Shown in pieces: positions 31,644 to 43,949 of a stretch of 64,000 nucleotides of DNA (position 1 is its first letter; the number at the start of each line of letters is the position of its first letter). Source of the DNA: Pyrenophora tritici-repentis (lineage: Eukaryota > Ascomycota > Dothideomycetes > Pleosporales > Pleosporaceae). A model generated the notes under the pieces. The model worked only from the letters and a program-made list of their open reading frames with translations, had not been told where the DNA came from and did no database searches. The translations under genes and the position numbers were made by a program. The stretch spans positions 1,054,001 to 1,118,000 of the forward strand of contig NC_089395.1 of NCBI RefSeq assembly GCF_003171515.1, read 5' to 3'.

Positions 31644-33092
31644 GCACGGACGCGACATCAGTGAAAGAAAATGAGTGACATGCTATCCGCCCAACAACTA
31701 AACTAAGCCCTTTCTGCAGATATAAATGTTTTCTATGTTTGAAGTTTGTCATACCAAGTGGTATCACCGTAAAAGAAGAGAAGGAACAAGAGAAGGAAGA
31801 GCGCAATCCTAGCAAGAAACGACGGCCGTAAATGTTTGAACTGTGACTCGATGGAACGGAAAATATACAGTCAACTAGGAGGGCTTGAAAGATATAAGAA
31901 TTTTGAATAGGGGCAGAGCCATTTGAGGGCCGGCGATGTGGGAGTCTGCAGAAAGAGCAAACTTTCAATGATGAGTGTCTCAGCTATAGCAACCAAGTAA
32001 CGAATTATTGCAGTCTCAGTAGTTATGCGTTGACCAGCTTTCTCGCTGTCCCTTCTCACCTATCAGGTGCTCTGTACAAGCATCAACACCATGTACAAGC
32101 CATTTGCCTCAATCAATCCTTCGCATACGATCGCAATGGTAACACGCAAAAGTAGCAAAAGGGGAGAACTTGAGTGTTGAGAAGAGAAAGATCTCGGATG
32201 GTTCGACAGGAAACTTGTGCCTGCAAAGAGAAAGGCTACCCATCTTGTACAAAGCAGAATAGGGCGCGGAGGACACTGTAAAGCATCTGGGCGAGAACCA
32301 TCGACGAAATATGACCTCCCACAGCCTTTACAACGCAATATCGCCATCATCGGCTTGACAACTCCTCAGCTTACAGGGCCATAGTTACTATGAGATGATA
32401 CCAAGTCCACTCATGGCCTTATTGTTGTTTTTGTTGTTGCCTGGAAGTTGCGGTCGCGCTACCTTGCACGTGCACTGGCGTCACAGGCGAGGAGGGGCCG
32501 AGGTTTTGCCGTCGCTAGCGCGCCCGGGCTCAGCTACAAAACCCCGCCAAAAATGTTTCTCACTTCTCCAACGGCCTGCCTCGCCAAAGCTGCGTTTCTT
32601 TGCACACATACAGACGCTTCCACCAAGTTGTCCTAGCCTGCAAATGAGAAATTCGGAGTAATCTTCACTTTTTATCACGTCCTTTGGGACTGTACTGCTC
32701 GTAAGAGCCTGGCGTGACTCACGTCTGCATTCGGCATCAGAAAGCTCAGGGCCTAGAAAGCAGGCTTCTACTTCGGTGGGAGTGTGTGGAACTGGTGTCC
32801 CTATGGGAGTCGGTGCGAAGATTGTGTGCTCTGAACCTCTGGGAGAGGAGTGACACTGTAGTACAATACGCAGCGTACTTGACCTTAAGTAGCCCTTGGG
32901 TGAAAAAGGGCACAGTATCATTCGATTCTGATTACTCTGGCGAGGCAGGCCGTTCACCATTTTTTTCTACGTAAGTGTGCTATTTTGCGCAGCATCTATC
33001 AGTTCAAGGATACTACTAACAAAAAATCACGCAACCCACGCAACCCGCCTTACCTTCAGCCATGTCACCTTTTCTCTCCTGCACCTGCTCGC
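31644..33092. other. intergenic, no supported gene
   Basis: 1.45 kb between MITE copy 2 and the oxygenase gene. A minus-strand 95-codon frame at 32063-32350 starts with ATG and has CKGC near its start plus hydrophobic stretches. It has no recognised family and no convincing continuation, so it is not called. Confidence 0.4.
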
Positions 33093-33907
33093 CTAGGCCC
33101 CTTCGCCGCGTCCTTCGACCGTATACATGATATCCGTCCGCAGCGTATACTTTGTTCCGCTTACCACATCGTCGCCGGAGTGGATGAGATTGCGATGCTG
33201 GAATAGCAGGACGCGTCCGGCCTTTGGTTCGACATCTATACGCTGGACCAAATTGCCGCTGAAGAAAGTTGTGGCGCCGCCTTCTAGCTGCCGCACCCCA
33301 CTCTTTTCCACAGCGCCGTTTAGATACAGATGCAGGGTAAAGTATGACCGCTCGGTTCTATCGGGTGTTTCGTAGGCACCATCACAGTGGGCTGCATGGA
33401 TCAGTATACGCAAGAAAACTACCGGAAAGAATACATACGTTTGAAGTACTCGCCGCCAATGTATTTGAGATATCGTCCGCGCTCGTTCAGCCTCGTCACT
33501 TTCCACGTTTCTTTACGCTTCACGGGACCGTATCCGGTAACTTCGGCCCAGTTTTGGAGACGATGGATCTCTGGTACTGATGTCTCTATTCTGGCCCAAA
33601 GCCTCGTCATGAGTTCCTTGTTGTCCCAGATGATGCGGCCGCACTTTCTTGTGTCCTCATACATGGCTTGCATACCCCCACCGATGTTGACCAATGCTCT
33701 TTCCCATTTGCCATCTGTGGTTGCCTCGGCCGCTTCAAGCAATGTTTTGCATTCCTTCTCTGTGAGTACACCGTCTAGTACGACTGCCCATGCATTCTGG
33801 TATTCCGGGAGGCCTTGTTTGTTGAAGTCAATTTTGGTTTTGGTTAGGTCAGGCGCTGGGTCCTCGAGGAACCCATGGGGTAGTTTATGTGTCGAGGTTG
33901 ATGCCAT
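33093..33907 (-). CDS. 2-oxoglutarate/Fe(II) dioxygenase, prolyl 4-hydroxylase type
   Basis: Two exons (33907-33439 and 33391-33093) across a 47-bp intron give 255 residues. ATG 33907 (MASTSTHKLPHGF) is chosen; the longer open frame has no ATG. Splicing completes the iron-binding HxD motif as YFK-PHCDGAYE. The distal His is in NLIHSGDDV, and the 2-oxoglutarate-binding basic residue is the Lys or Arg in GTKYTLRTDIMY at the expected distance. GGATTFFSGN is the strand usually seen before it. No signal peptide or membrane anchor is present, unlike ER collagen-type hydroxylases, so a cytosolic or nuclear target is more likely. The substrate is unknown. Confidence 0.88.
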
Positions 33908-34954
33908 AGTTGCTGATATTGTGATTGAATTGAGCGCAGGTGAAGTGTATATGAGCACTTGACTAGCCCCAGAGCTGAACTGGATTGCGGGGCGGTGAAC
34001 GATGCCATTGGCCTTCAGGGACTGTTGCCTGGTATAGCACAGCCACGCCGAAAGGTTTCACCGGTGGTCGATGTCGTCCGGATAGTGTGAGCCATCATGT
34101 GGCATGTGGTGATGTAAAATGATCATGTATGAGTAGTAATCATGTGTACATTGTGCCTTGCAGCTGAACTCTCTGCTGCGAGCTCTGAAAGCTCTATAAA
34201 TAACAACAGAAAAAGCAAATCTCATACCCCGCCAATGGAGCTGCATTGCGCGGGTACCTGAACGCATTCAATCATCTTAGACTCTTGCACCTACTACTTT
34301 CGACCATCGCCCTTGTCGGTTGCCAGAATGGGGGGAGTGAGTGAGGTCCGGGGAGGCGCGGGACATTCAGTCACGTGGAAGCGGCAGGCGCAGCCCTGTA
34401 CATTCTTTGGTTCGCGTTTCAGGCTCGCAGGCTCCCGCTGCTCAACTAACTCCCACACCACAGCCATTGATCCGCGGCATCCGAACGACTCGTGTCCAGC
34501 CCAGTGGTGCAACCGCATGTGACTTCTCGGCCGTATATCATCATCCTGCAGAGGGCGCCTCGACGCGACGTAAGCCACTGCCGCTCGCGCCACCAACCGT
34601 TGCGCCAAGGCAGAGCTGGCTCACTCCTAATTTCCCATCTCCACGCCAGCTTCAGGGCGAAGGAGAGGTGCGCAGACGACACGCGCCGACCGCGACAGAT
34701 TCGCCGACTCTCGTATCAATTGCCTCACCCTTTGGAGCCTCCAGCTACACCTTCTCGTCGCCCCTCCCCCCGACCACGCATTGACAACCCCGTCACTGTT
34801 CCCTCAACACCCGCCAAACAAAACAAGCAAACGCACTGTGGGCTCCACGCCCTTCCGCAGACCCTGGGGCTCTTGACAATCGCTCCTTATCTCGAACCCA
34901 GCGACAATCGTCGCGCGCCCCTCGCTATCACCATCCATTAGACGCGCCGCCGCC
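33908..34954. other. divergent promoter region (oxygenase / RAX1)
   Basis: About 1.05 kb. The last 300 bp before the RAX1 ATG are C-rich and pyrimidine-rich, typical of 5' UTR. Several open frames overlap here on both strands but none has protein-like features. Confidence 0.5.
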
Positions 34955-36152
34955 ATGTCGCACCCGCAAGCTCAAGATGATCAAAACGTAAATACCGGAC
35001 CTATCGTTGGCCGCTTTCCCAACCTATTTGAAGTGCTGGGCCGGAGAACGGTCGCACCCCTAGATCTTTTCTCCTTCTACATCTACATGCGAGACCAGCA
35101 ACGATCGGTAGACTACTTGGACTTTTGGTAAGGCAAGCGCAACCAAGGCACGTTGCAAATGCTAACAAGCAACAGGCTCGATGTATCGCAACACCTCCAC
35201 CTATGCCGGCTGTATGTGCGTAGGCTGCACAGGAGCATGATCGAGGAGACACCGGACATGGAGAAGAATAGCAAGCGGTCGTCCTACATCTTGGACAACG
35301 CTGGGGAGGGACCTTCTAATGAGAAAGGCGACAACATGTCTGATCAGCGCTTGTCCGCCTTCCTGCGCTCCGATCGCGGAAGCCGCCACCATTCACCACA
35401 GAACAGCCAAGGTAGTAATCAGAGTCGCGAGCTTCCACAGCCAGGCCTGAACTTACACGAGACACCAGGTGACTCGACAGGGCAGAACTCGTCTACTGAC
35501 AACACCTCACCTAATCGGGATGACTTGCGCGCATCAGCTGAGAAGATCCTCTACACATACCTGCTGCCCGGATCCGAGCGAGAGATCATTATTCCCCAGA
35601 GTATCCTCGCAGACGTTCAGGAAGCCATAGAAGGACCCGAACAGCGTGCAGACCCGGAACTCTTTGATCATGCCAAAGACTACGTCTTTCAGGCCATGGA
35701 GCGTGACGCATTCCCAGGTTTCCTTCAGACCAAAGGGCTCGGCAACCTAGTTCCCCAGAGCATGTTTGCGCGACTCATTATAGGCTTGATCAGCTTCACC
35801 GCTGGCTGTTGGGCAGCCATGGTTCTCATCTTCCTGGACAAGTCAAGGTCTACACGGTGCTGGGTATGTCCCACGGTTGATTTCCAGAAGCACAATTGAC
35901 TAACAACATATGCAGATTATCCTTCCCTTTGGTATTGCCATATACCTCATGTTAACATACCAGTACATGCTCGATCCCCTCATCGCCCTGGCCGGTTACA
36001 GCGAGTACACATTCTTCGACTTCAACCGAATTAGGGAACCGTTTGTCAAGAAGTCGCTCAACAGGCGCTCATGCACCGTACTGATCGTCTTCTTGATTGT
36101 CACGACAGCTTGGTGCTGTCTCTTCATCTTCGTCCCCGGCAAGCGTCTGTAA
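34955..36152 (+). CDS. RAX1: Rax1-type protein: RGS-like domain plus C-terminal membrane helices
   Basis: Three exons (34955-35127, 35176-35863, 35916-36152) with introns of 48 and 52 bp give 365 residues. The N-terminal RGS-like fold begins FPNLFEVLGRRTVAPLDLFSFYIYMRDQQRSVDYLDFW and resumes after a Ser/Asn-rich insertion (about 90-180) with SAEKILYTYLLPGSEREI and AMERDAFPGFLQTKGLGN. Three hydrophobic segments follow (LIIGLISFTAGCWAAMVLIF, LPFGIAIYLMLTYQYML, VLIVFLIVTTAWCCLFIFV). This is the yeast Rax1 layout; Rax1 with Rax2 marks the plasma membrane for bud-site selection and polarity. In filamentous fungi a role in hyphal polarity is inferred. Confidence 0.9.
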
Positions 36153-36830
36153 GACACGTCGGGTTACCTTTCACTTCTTACATGACGTTAATTGTTTATT
36201 TTTTTTGTGGCATTCTCAGCTGCACAAATGGATGCGGTACTGGGAATAGCCTGAGGGGGAGGTGCAGAAGTAATGCAAGCGGGCGACGTTAAGATACCCC
36301 CTCGCTTCGTCGACATATGACCTACAGCAGGACTTCCATTTGTTTTTTAGTGTAGTTTGGATTGCGTATCTTCTGGTTATGCACAGCCCCTCGATGTACA
36401 GAGCGCGGCGTTTGGGTGTTTATTTATGAGACAATCATTCAGCGAGCTTTGATAGGGCAAAAGACCCAACTTCATACTAGCCACTACTCAAGATTACCAT
36501 AGTGACGTGAGATGAGAAATGCGTCGACTTATGCACCCCTGATTAGCATTTGGCGAGCCGTTAGCATGTGGAGTCGCGCTGCATGCACGCCAAGCCTAAT
36601 GACGTGAACCGCGGCCGGGTTCAACCACGTCGAATTGAACCTCTACCTCCAATATCGGCTTATTACGCGCCGCCACGGTCGCAATTCACCCCATCTCTGC
36701 CGGTACTTGTCATTGAGAAGACCAGAATACACCAAACATAACCACATTCGCTTCAACGTGCAGCATCTGCGGCAGCCAACCGTTTGTTGAACTACGGCCA
36801 CTAGTAAAGTGGATAGCAGTAACCAGCAAA
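36153..36830. other. intergenic, RMD1 upstream region
   Basis: 678 bp between two plus-strand genes. It contains the RAX1 3' UTR and the RMD1-type promoter. I see no gene or repeat. Confidence 0.5.
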
Positions 36831-38620
36831 ATGAGCGGCCCAACAGCTAAGAGCAAGAGAGGGCCGACGGTGCTCATGACGGATGCTCGCGACGCGAAAC
36901 CTCGAGCACCTCAACGACCCGCTGCCCTCCAGAGACAAGCCACGGGCGCACGATTGATTTCTGTCGACAACATCCTGCAATACGCCTCCGACATTCCTTC
37001 GCAACAGCAACGAGGCCCACCGGGCAATCGACCCATGAATCACACGCGCACCCCCAGCGGTCGACACCCTCTCGATCCTAGGTTGACTGGCCGACTGATT
37101 CCCCAGCACATGCCGACGCGATCCAGCAAGCTCAGCGAAAAGCTTGTCCTGCTACCCGAGACCGAAGGCCAAGACGACGATGAGAAGGTAGACTTTGACG
37201 AGGATGAATACGAGGGCCCGCCTACAGATGAGGAACTCGCAAGACGAACTGCCAAGGGTGGTCCCAACGACAAGAGTTACGCGGAGCGGCTGCCCAAAGC
37301 CAAGAGGACGGACAAGCTCTCGCGTGTCACGGCCTACTGCACCGCGCAAGCATACAAGATGAAAAGCACCGCCGAATTCGTAAAGGACCAACACCATGCG
37401 CGCACCAAGCTGTATGATGACTGTCTCTACACGGTATACCATCTTCCGTTGCTGCCAGGTAGCGACGGTTATCGCGTCCGGAGTAGTCCTGCGCTGAAAA
37501 GCCCGGGCGGCAAGACCGTCCTGGACGAGGAGATTGAGCGAAACGAGCAGCGCGATCATCAAGAGGGCTACTTTGGCGATGAGGAGACGTACTATGTGCG
37601 TGACGACCATGAGCTAGACCAACCCTACGATCGCAGCCAAAACCGTCGGGACTCGACGGAGAACTCAAGAGTTGCGCCCAATGCGCTGACCTTTGGTGAG
37701 ATGTTTGTCTTCTCATACGGTGTAGTTGTTTTCTGGAACTTTACCGAAAAGCAAGAAAAGGATATCCTCGCCGACCTCACCTTTTCCGCAAATGCCACCG
37801 GCATCTCCATCGCAACACGGCCTCTGACCGAATCCGACTTTGAGACTGAAGAGTTCCACTTTGAATACAACCCGGATATTCAGCGGCCTCGTGTCTACAA
37901 CGACATGATTACTTTGAAGAGCGGAGACCACATGATCAAGCTCGCCATGAGCCACGCCATCGCACAGAGCACAAAGCTCAGTCTGTTCGAAGAGGGCATG
38001 AACCGAACCATGCTGGCCGCACAATACGTCCCGAAGCGCCTAGCACTGACAGGTAAACTGGGTATGCGAAGAACCGACGTCGTCAAGATGATTGGCCAAC
38101 TCTTCACCAGCCGTGTAGACGTAAACCTCTGTACGTAACCTCCCCCTTTCCCACAACTAACCAACCACATTCATCTACTAACCCCATCCCAGCCTCAAAC
38201 ATGCTCGACACCCCCAACTTCTTCTGGGACGCCGAACCCACACTCCACCCCCTCTACACCGCCGTCCGCGAATACCTCGAAATCAAACCCCGCATCCAGG
38301 TCCTCAACGAGCGCTGCCAAGTCTTCCTTGACCTCGGTGAAATCCTCTCAGACTCCATTAGCGACAAGAAAATGACGAAAATCACCTGGATCATCATTGT
38401 GCTCATTGTTCTGAGTATCTGCATCACGTGCTTGGAGGTGCTGCTTCGTTTTGCTATTCTGCAAAAGGGGAGGACGAATGTGCCGGTGCAGGGAATGAAT
38501 GTTGGGGCTGGGAGTGGATTGAAGGCTGTGGGACCCCCGGCGTATGCGGGGCCGGCTCTGCTGGTGGCGAGGAGCTTGATCTGGGTGGGTGGTGGGGTTA
38601 AGGGTATGCTTGTGGGATGA
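36831..38620 (+). CDS. RMD1/SIF2-type DUF155 protein
   Basis: Two exons (36831-38130 and 38193-38620) across a 62-bp intron encode 575 residues. A disordered basic N-terminus is followed by the DUF155 core (from RTDKLSRVTAYCTAQAYKM; ALTFGEMFVFSYGVVVFWNF; EEFHFEYNPD). Then come the helical block MLDTPNFFWDAEPTLHPLY and a C-terminal transmembrane helix (WIIIVLIVLSICITCLEVLL). DUF155 includes yeast Rmd1/Rmd8 and human RMND1. RMND1 supports mitochondrial translation, but the fungal Rmd1-type proteins with this long N-terminus and tail anchor may act elsewhere. The last 40 residues after the helix are Gly/Val-rich. Confidence 0.88.
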
Positions 38621-39236
38621 GGATTCATGTGCGTATGTGCGTATATGTCCGAGATGGTAGTGGTGCAAAGTAAGAGAGTTTGAATGGCGTTCAGAGGGTA
38701 TATACGGTCACTTTTTTCTCTAGTGCATATTTGCAAGATTCATACTCTTAGATAGGCGTTTGAGAGTATGTATTCTCCATTGTGGCTTAGCGGATGGCAT
38801 TTTTTTAGTGTTACGCGGTAGATGCAGTAATGTTCGTATAACGAGATACTTCAAAATGCGTGGTCTTATTTTGTACAGTGCTTTTCTAATTGTTTGAGTG
38901 TGCCTTGTGGTAGTATGTCATATCAGCCCCAAGGCCATGTTATCGCTACGACGCTACTTGACAAAGTTCAAATACTCGCTATTATGTTTTGTAATCCACT
39001 CTAGCTCGGAACACGCCGTTTTCCGGCCTGGTTTGTTGTACACTGTTCGGTTCATCGGGATAATGATGAGCCGTAAGCTCTGAGTCATACGTACATATTG
39101 CTGAGATCATCTTTTTATATATATTGATGGTACTCCTATGTTCTTTGAGAGTTGGAACCAATGTTCATTTCCCTCTTCAGATCACGTTTCCAAATTGCCG
39201 CCACAAGCTCACTAATCCCCACACACCACGCCCATA
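38621..39236. other. intergenic, nothing recognised
   Basis: 616 bp between two plus-strand genes; AT-rich, with short frames only. Confidence 0.5.
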
Positions 39237-40451
39237 ATGACAGACGTAGAGAACGCACTTTCCGTAGCAGAACGCGGAGCCCTCCGCCACACCCTAGCAG
39301 CCACAACCGACGCCTACATCTCCTCCATCCCCAAAGTCGAACTCCACATCCACATCGAAGGCATCATAAGCGCGTCCCTAAAATGGGAATTTTCCCAAAG
39401 AAACAACCTCCTAATCACCAACCCACGAACCGGCCACCCCTTCTCCTCCCTCGCTGAACTAGAAGACTCCCACGATACCTTGAAGCCCCGCAAGGGAAAT
39501 CGCATGGACAATACCGAAGAGACTTTGTCGTTTTTTGAGGCTTATTACGGGGGCTTTGAGGTGCTGAAAACGCAGCTGGATTATTACGATTTGGCCATGG
39601 CGTATTATGAACGCGCGGCGGAGATAAAGGTGAGGTATGCGGAGATTTTCTTTGATCCGCAGGGGCATACGAGATGTGGGACGGGGTGGGATGTGATGAT
39701 GGAGGGGTTTCGGGAGGCGCAGAGGAGAGCTAGGGAGGAGCTTGGTGTAAGTTGGCCTGTTAAATTCCCTGGAGAGCCAGGTATGGGGGCTGTTTTACTG
39801 ACGGTGTGGTTGTAGGTGGAATCTGCGTGGATCATGTGCTTTCTCCGGGATGAATCACCAGAGTCTGCGATGGAGCATTATAATGCGGCACTGGAATACC
39901 GCGATATGATAGTGGGGATTGGTCTTGACTCGAACGAAGTCGATAGACCACCGTCGTTGTTTGATGACATCTTTGTTCGAGCGAGGAAGGATGGCTTTCG
40001 GATTACAGCGCATTGTGACGTTGGCAAGTCGTATCCTCTCGAACATATCCATCAGGTGGCATCGAGTATCGCAGGCACAGGTGCTGACAGGATCGACCAT
40101 GGACTAAATGCTGCTAGCGACTCAAATCTCATGACCTTGATCAAGGAGAAGGGTCTCGGAATGACTATCTGCCCTTGGTCGTATATTCGCCACCAACCGA
40201 TGGACGAGGTGTTCCAACGCATTAGAGCGCTCTTTTACGCTGGTATCATGATTTCCATTGCGAGCGACGACCCGACGTTTATGGAGGATACGTGGGTGCT
40301 GGAGAACTTGCTGGTGGTGAAGAGGTACTGCGGCTTTACGAATTTGGAGATACAGAGGTTGGCTGAGAACGCGATAAAGATGTGCTGGGCTTCTGAAGAC
40401 GCGAAAAGGCAAATGTTGCTGGAGCTGTATAGTATTGATCCAGGGACTTAG
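39237..40451 (+). CDS. adenosine-deaminase-like metal hydrolase, atypical active site
   Basis: Two exons (39237-39746 and 39816-40451) across a 69-bp intron give 381 residues. The fold and several metal ligands match the adenosine/adenine deaminase family: KVELHIHIEG gives the first His pair, DRIDHGLNA the C-terminal His, and ASDDPTF the metal-binding Asp. The central HAGE motif, which holds both the third zinc His and the catalytic Glu in true deaminases, reads AHCDVG here: the His is kept but the Glu position is Val. I recall similar HCDVG sequences among fungal ADA-like proteins, so this may be a fungal subgroup with different chemistry. It is probably cytosolic, with no targeting signal seen. 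Confidence 0.82.
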
Positions 40452-40980
40452 ATGATCCTGTAAGTATACCGACATAACTATGTCCTCTCTGCTGGTTGTG
40501 CGATCTCATGGTGTATAGTCGGGTGTCTTATGCCCGGCGTCGTTCAATGCGCTATGTTGTCCCAATTCTTTGCCCAGCTAGCAAGCCTCGTGATATTTTC
40601 TGGTGACTTTGCAGCCTCCTCGCCCCGGTCTCTGTGCATCTTCATGATCAATTCACGAATCATTCTTGCGTTTTGGTTCATATAGCTAGCTGCTAGACGT
40701 CTCACGTAGAGTTCTACATGTGCCATCGTGCATTAATTCTGAAGGTTGTAATGCTTACTGTTCGAATGCTATCTCAAAATTTGTGTATGTAGAGCAATGT
40801 GTGGTTGAAGCAATTCTCTCTCCTATTCTTCGGTAAAATGGGTTTTCCGGCGATAACGGATCGACGATAGGAGAGCTCATGGCCTCTATATGAGATCGCC
40901 GTGCTCCTCCCTAATGTCAAGAAACGTCCGTTGATAGATAAGCAGTGTTATCCGATAAGGCAAAGATATTATCCCGCTAA
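40452..40980. other. intergenic, possible small ORF
   Basis: 529 bp. A 60-codon minus-strand frame (40726-40544) begins with ATG and reads like a charged helical peptide (MAHVELYVRRLAASYMNQNA). It has no family and no support beyond composition, so it is mentioned only here. Confidence 0.3.
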
Positions 40981-42670
40981 CTATATGATTGAGATGATAT
41001 ACTTGCCATCTCCGCAATCTTTCTCATACTCGAACCAATCTTGGTTCTTGACAGAGGCGAATTCCTTCCAGTTACTCACTGTTAGTTCCGCAGGTAAATA
41101 CATCTTACTACAACCAACTCTCCGGAATTGGCCCACGGTAGTACCGGCCAGGACCAGAAATAGACATTCCATACCGCAAGACTGATCTCCCCCATAAGCG
41201 TTATCGGGATCCATGGTAAGAATTAGAAAATGCAACTTTGCGATGTGGTGAGGTGCATCGATCGCTCCACGTGACATGCGAGATTTCAAAAGCTTCTCGT
41301 TGAATTTGAAAGTAGCGAAAGATGTACTCGATTTCGTCGATAAGAACCTGATGGTCGCTAGCCGGCAGAATATTCTCAGAGTACCACCAATGACTGCGCC
41401 GGTCCGGTCCGCCGTAGCAGTCTGTACATCGCAATCAACGATGTCTATCAAAGATGTCCGGTTTTCGAAAATACACCCTGGCTCAATCTCGAAATCTTGG
41501 CATGCCCACGACCATGAAGGCGTCCGTTAGGTATTAGAGACACTCTTAGATAACGGTGGCGAGACCCACTCAAGCTCAATTTTAGGATGCGACGGCTTCC
41601 ACCCAAGCTTAATGTGAAGACGGCTTTTCCAGAGTCCTGCGCAGTATTCGTCATCGAACAACCGTTCCATAATCTTCGCAATACCGGACAGAGCGACTAG
41701 CTTGTCACTTGTGTATGTAAGGTTGCAACCGGTGTACATGGCAACGATATCACGCCAGAGCTGCCAAGGCGCACGCTTGGAGTCTTGAGAGCGCCTTTGC
41801 ATTGGCATGGACTCATAGGAGTTGCCAAAAACCTCGTAGAGGAGATCAATTGGGATGGGTCCGAAGCTCAGCCATAGATTCTGTATTATCCAGTATTGTA
41901 GGTGCCCGGACCGTTCTGAAAGCCACCAGATAACTCGGGAAGTTGGCGGGAGACCATTTGGGAACATTTCACAGGCGCGTAAGTCATAACACTGCCAGAA
42001 CATCTGGCTGCCACATAAAAAAAGCACTCTGGGGGCTAGTAATATTTCCTGAACAACCCAGGCTCGGTTAGTCAGCGGCATACCGGCTATAGTTTCATTC
42101 CAAGAGGTCTTTTGACACAGACGATAGCTGCCGTTAGCGTGGTCGTCCCAGTCCGTGTGAACGAAGCAGGGGTCCAAAAAAGATGTCGTTCTTTCCGGGA
42201 AACAACCCGCGTCGCTATCGGCAGCGATACTGGCAGCGATGTTTAGGGTACTGTTGCTGTAGACTTGACTCATAAGTGCTGACTCCTGCTGCCAGTCCAG
42301 CTCTGAATCCTGAAATATACACAAGCTGTCTATCCAAAGCAGACCGATGTCTAGTGATCGTGTTGTAAAGATGGCATCTTGGAAGGTCTGACTGAGCTCT
42401 GAAATAGCTATACCCATTTCGAGATCGTGAAAAGAAGCAGATGTCAACTTCAAGACGTTTGTTTTGCCCCAACAGTGACTTAAAGTAGCATAACCCGAGG
42501 ATGTATCGAGTTTTTTCAGATACTGGTCGAAGGCGAACCTTATGAGGCTCCGGCTGGCCTATTTCGAGAAGACGAGTAGGAAGAAAGGAAGTATCGCGCG
42601 CGGAACGAGATGCTTTGCACCTGTTATGCGCTATGGAGCATTGCGAGAGCCAATTCCTGGCGCTGAGCAT
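40981..42670 (-). pseudogene. heterokaryon-incompatibility (HET) domain gene, broken
   Basis: The frame starts at ATG 42670 (MLSARNWLSQCSIAHNRC) and reaches PTRLLEIG and VRLRPVSEKTRYI, the usual lead-in to a HET domain. The next hallmark, YATLSHCWG, is one base out of frame: an extra T near 42,498 explains it. The HET core then reads ISELSQTFQDAIFTTRSLDI, WIDSLCIFQDSELDWQQES and NRAWVVQEILLAPRVLF. An in-frame TAA at 41527-41529 interrupts the segment just before TPSWSWAC, another HET-protein hallmark, and the frame then continues to 40981. No GT...AG intron removes either lesion. HET proteins trigger cell death after fusion of genetically different hyphae; this allele looks inactive. Confidence 0.82.
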
Positions 42671-43313
42671 GCTTGACGACTAGTCTGCAGGATTGTAGTC
42701 GCCATCGAAATGAATGCAATTATCGGTTACTAAACAGTCTGTCAGGATGCATACGACTGCCTGCATACGACATTGAGAAGTGTTCCTGACTTCCACTTTT
42801 TTGTCTTGTCAACTTGGTGTTTTCGAGACTGTTACATAGCAGGCCGTATCCAATTTTTCGTTTGGTACATAATTCGCTCCAGATTTTCGATTCAAAAGAC
42901 CCCGTTGATCATTTGCCTGGGACCCCGGAACAAGACAAGACGATGTGCTAGTGCTTGACGATGGAAAGGAGAAGAGAGAAGTGATGATGCAGCGTGAGGT
43001 GACGCGCGCCGATTGGCTATACGCCGACTCAATTAGCGGGTAGTGGCGACAGGGGTCTGACGCGACAGCGTTGCCCGGACGCAGCACATCAACACAGGAC
43101 CAAATATACAGCGTGTCTGCATTGAATACGTTATCACACACCCTCCCACCTCTGTCTCACTCCAACTAATCATCTTCCTTACAACCTACTCTTGATCTCT
43201 ACTTTTCTGGGGTGCATTTGCCTTTTGTTTCTCCTCAACTCCTACACCGTCTTTGTACTGCAGCTGCGGGTGACACAACAACGTGTGGCAATTCTCTCCT
43301 CAAAGACGACAAC
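42671..43313. other. intergenic, E2 promoter region
   Basis: 643 bp between the HET relic and the E2 gene, with pyrimidine-rich sequence before the E2 ATG. No other feature is seen. Confidence 0.5.
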
Positions 43314-43949
43314 ATGGCAGTTTCGACAAATGGACGAGGAAATGGTGCAAATGCGAATGTCGCACAGCGGTACGCCCCCTCACAATTCTGCCTTTGAACC
43401 CCACCATCCTCTACGTGTACGATAGTTTGATATGTCCTTGATACTAAAACACCTCCAGACTTCAAAAGGAGCTCATGGACATCATGACCAAGCCCACACC
43501 TGGTATAACCGCCTTCCCCGACGATGAGAACATGACGCTGTGGACTGCGACCATCGACGGCCCGGCCGACACACCCTACGCCAACCTCGTCTTCAAGCTG
43601 TCTATGGAGTTTGCCAACAACTACCCCTACAGCCCACCAACCGTACTCTACAAGACGCCGATATACCATCCCAATGTCGACTTCTCGGGCCGCATCTGTC
43701 TAGACATTCTAAAAGACAAGTGGAGTGCAATCTACAACATCACGACCGTGTTGCTGAGTCTGCAAAGTCTACTAGGAGAGCCGAATAAGTGAGTGCTCCT
43801 GATGTATCTGAAAGCGGATATGGACTGACAATGTAAACAGCTCGAGTCCTCTCAACGGCCAGGCTGCTGAACTGTGGGACAAGGACCCCGCAGAATATAA
43901 GCGCCTCGTTCTCGCTCGACACAAGGCACCAGAGGAGTTGGACGCCTGA
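43314..43949 (+). CDS. UBC11: ubiquitin-conjugating enzyme E2 C type (APC/C E2)
   Basis: Three exons (43314-43369, 43459-43788, 43841-43949) with introns of 89 and 52 bp give 164 residues. The UBC fold starts at LQKELMDIMTKPTPGITAFP. NNYPYSPPTVLYKTPIYHPNVD and the active-site Cys in GRICLDILKDKWSAIYN are intact. LNGQAAELWDKDPAEYKRL closes the domain. The short Gly/Asn-rich N-terminal extension and the sequence of the core match UBE2C (human UbcH10, fission yeast Ubc11/UbcP4), which works with the anaphase-promoting complex to ubiquitylate cyclins and securin. The symbol follows the fission yeast name. Confidence 0.92.

Noticed and set aside
32063..32350. 95-codon minus-strand ORF beginning MMAILRCKGCGRSYF
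   Set aside because: It has CxxC and hydrophobic stretches, but no family, no splice continuation and overlapping alternatives. Not enough for a gene call.
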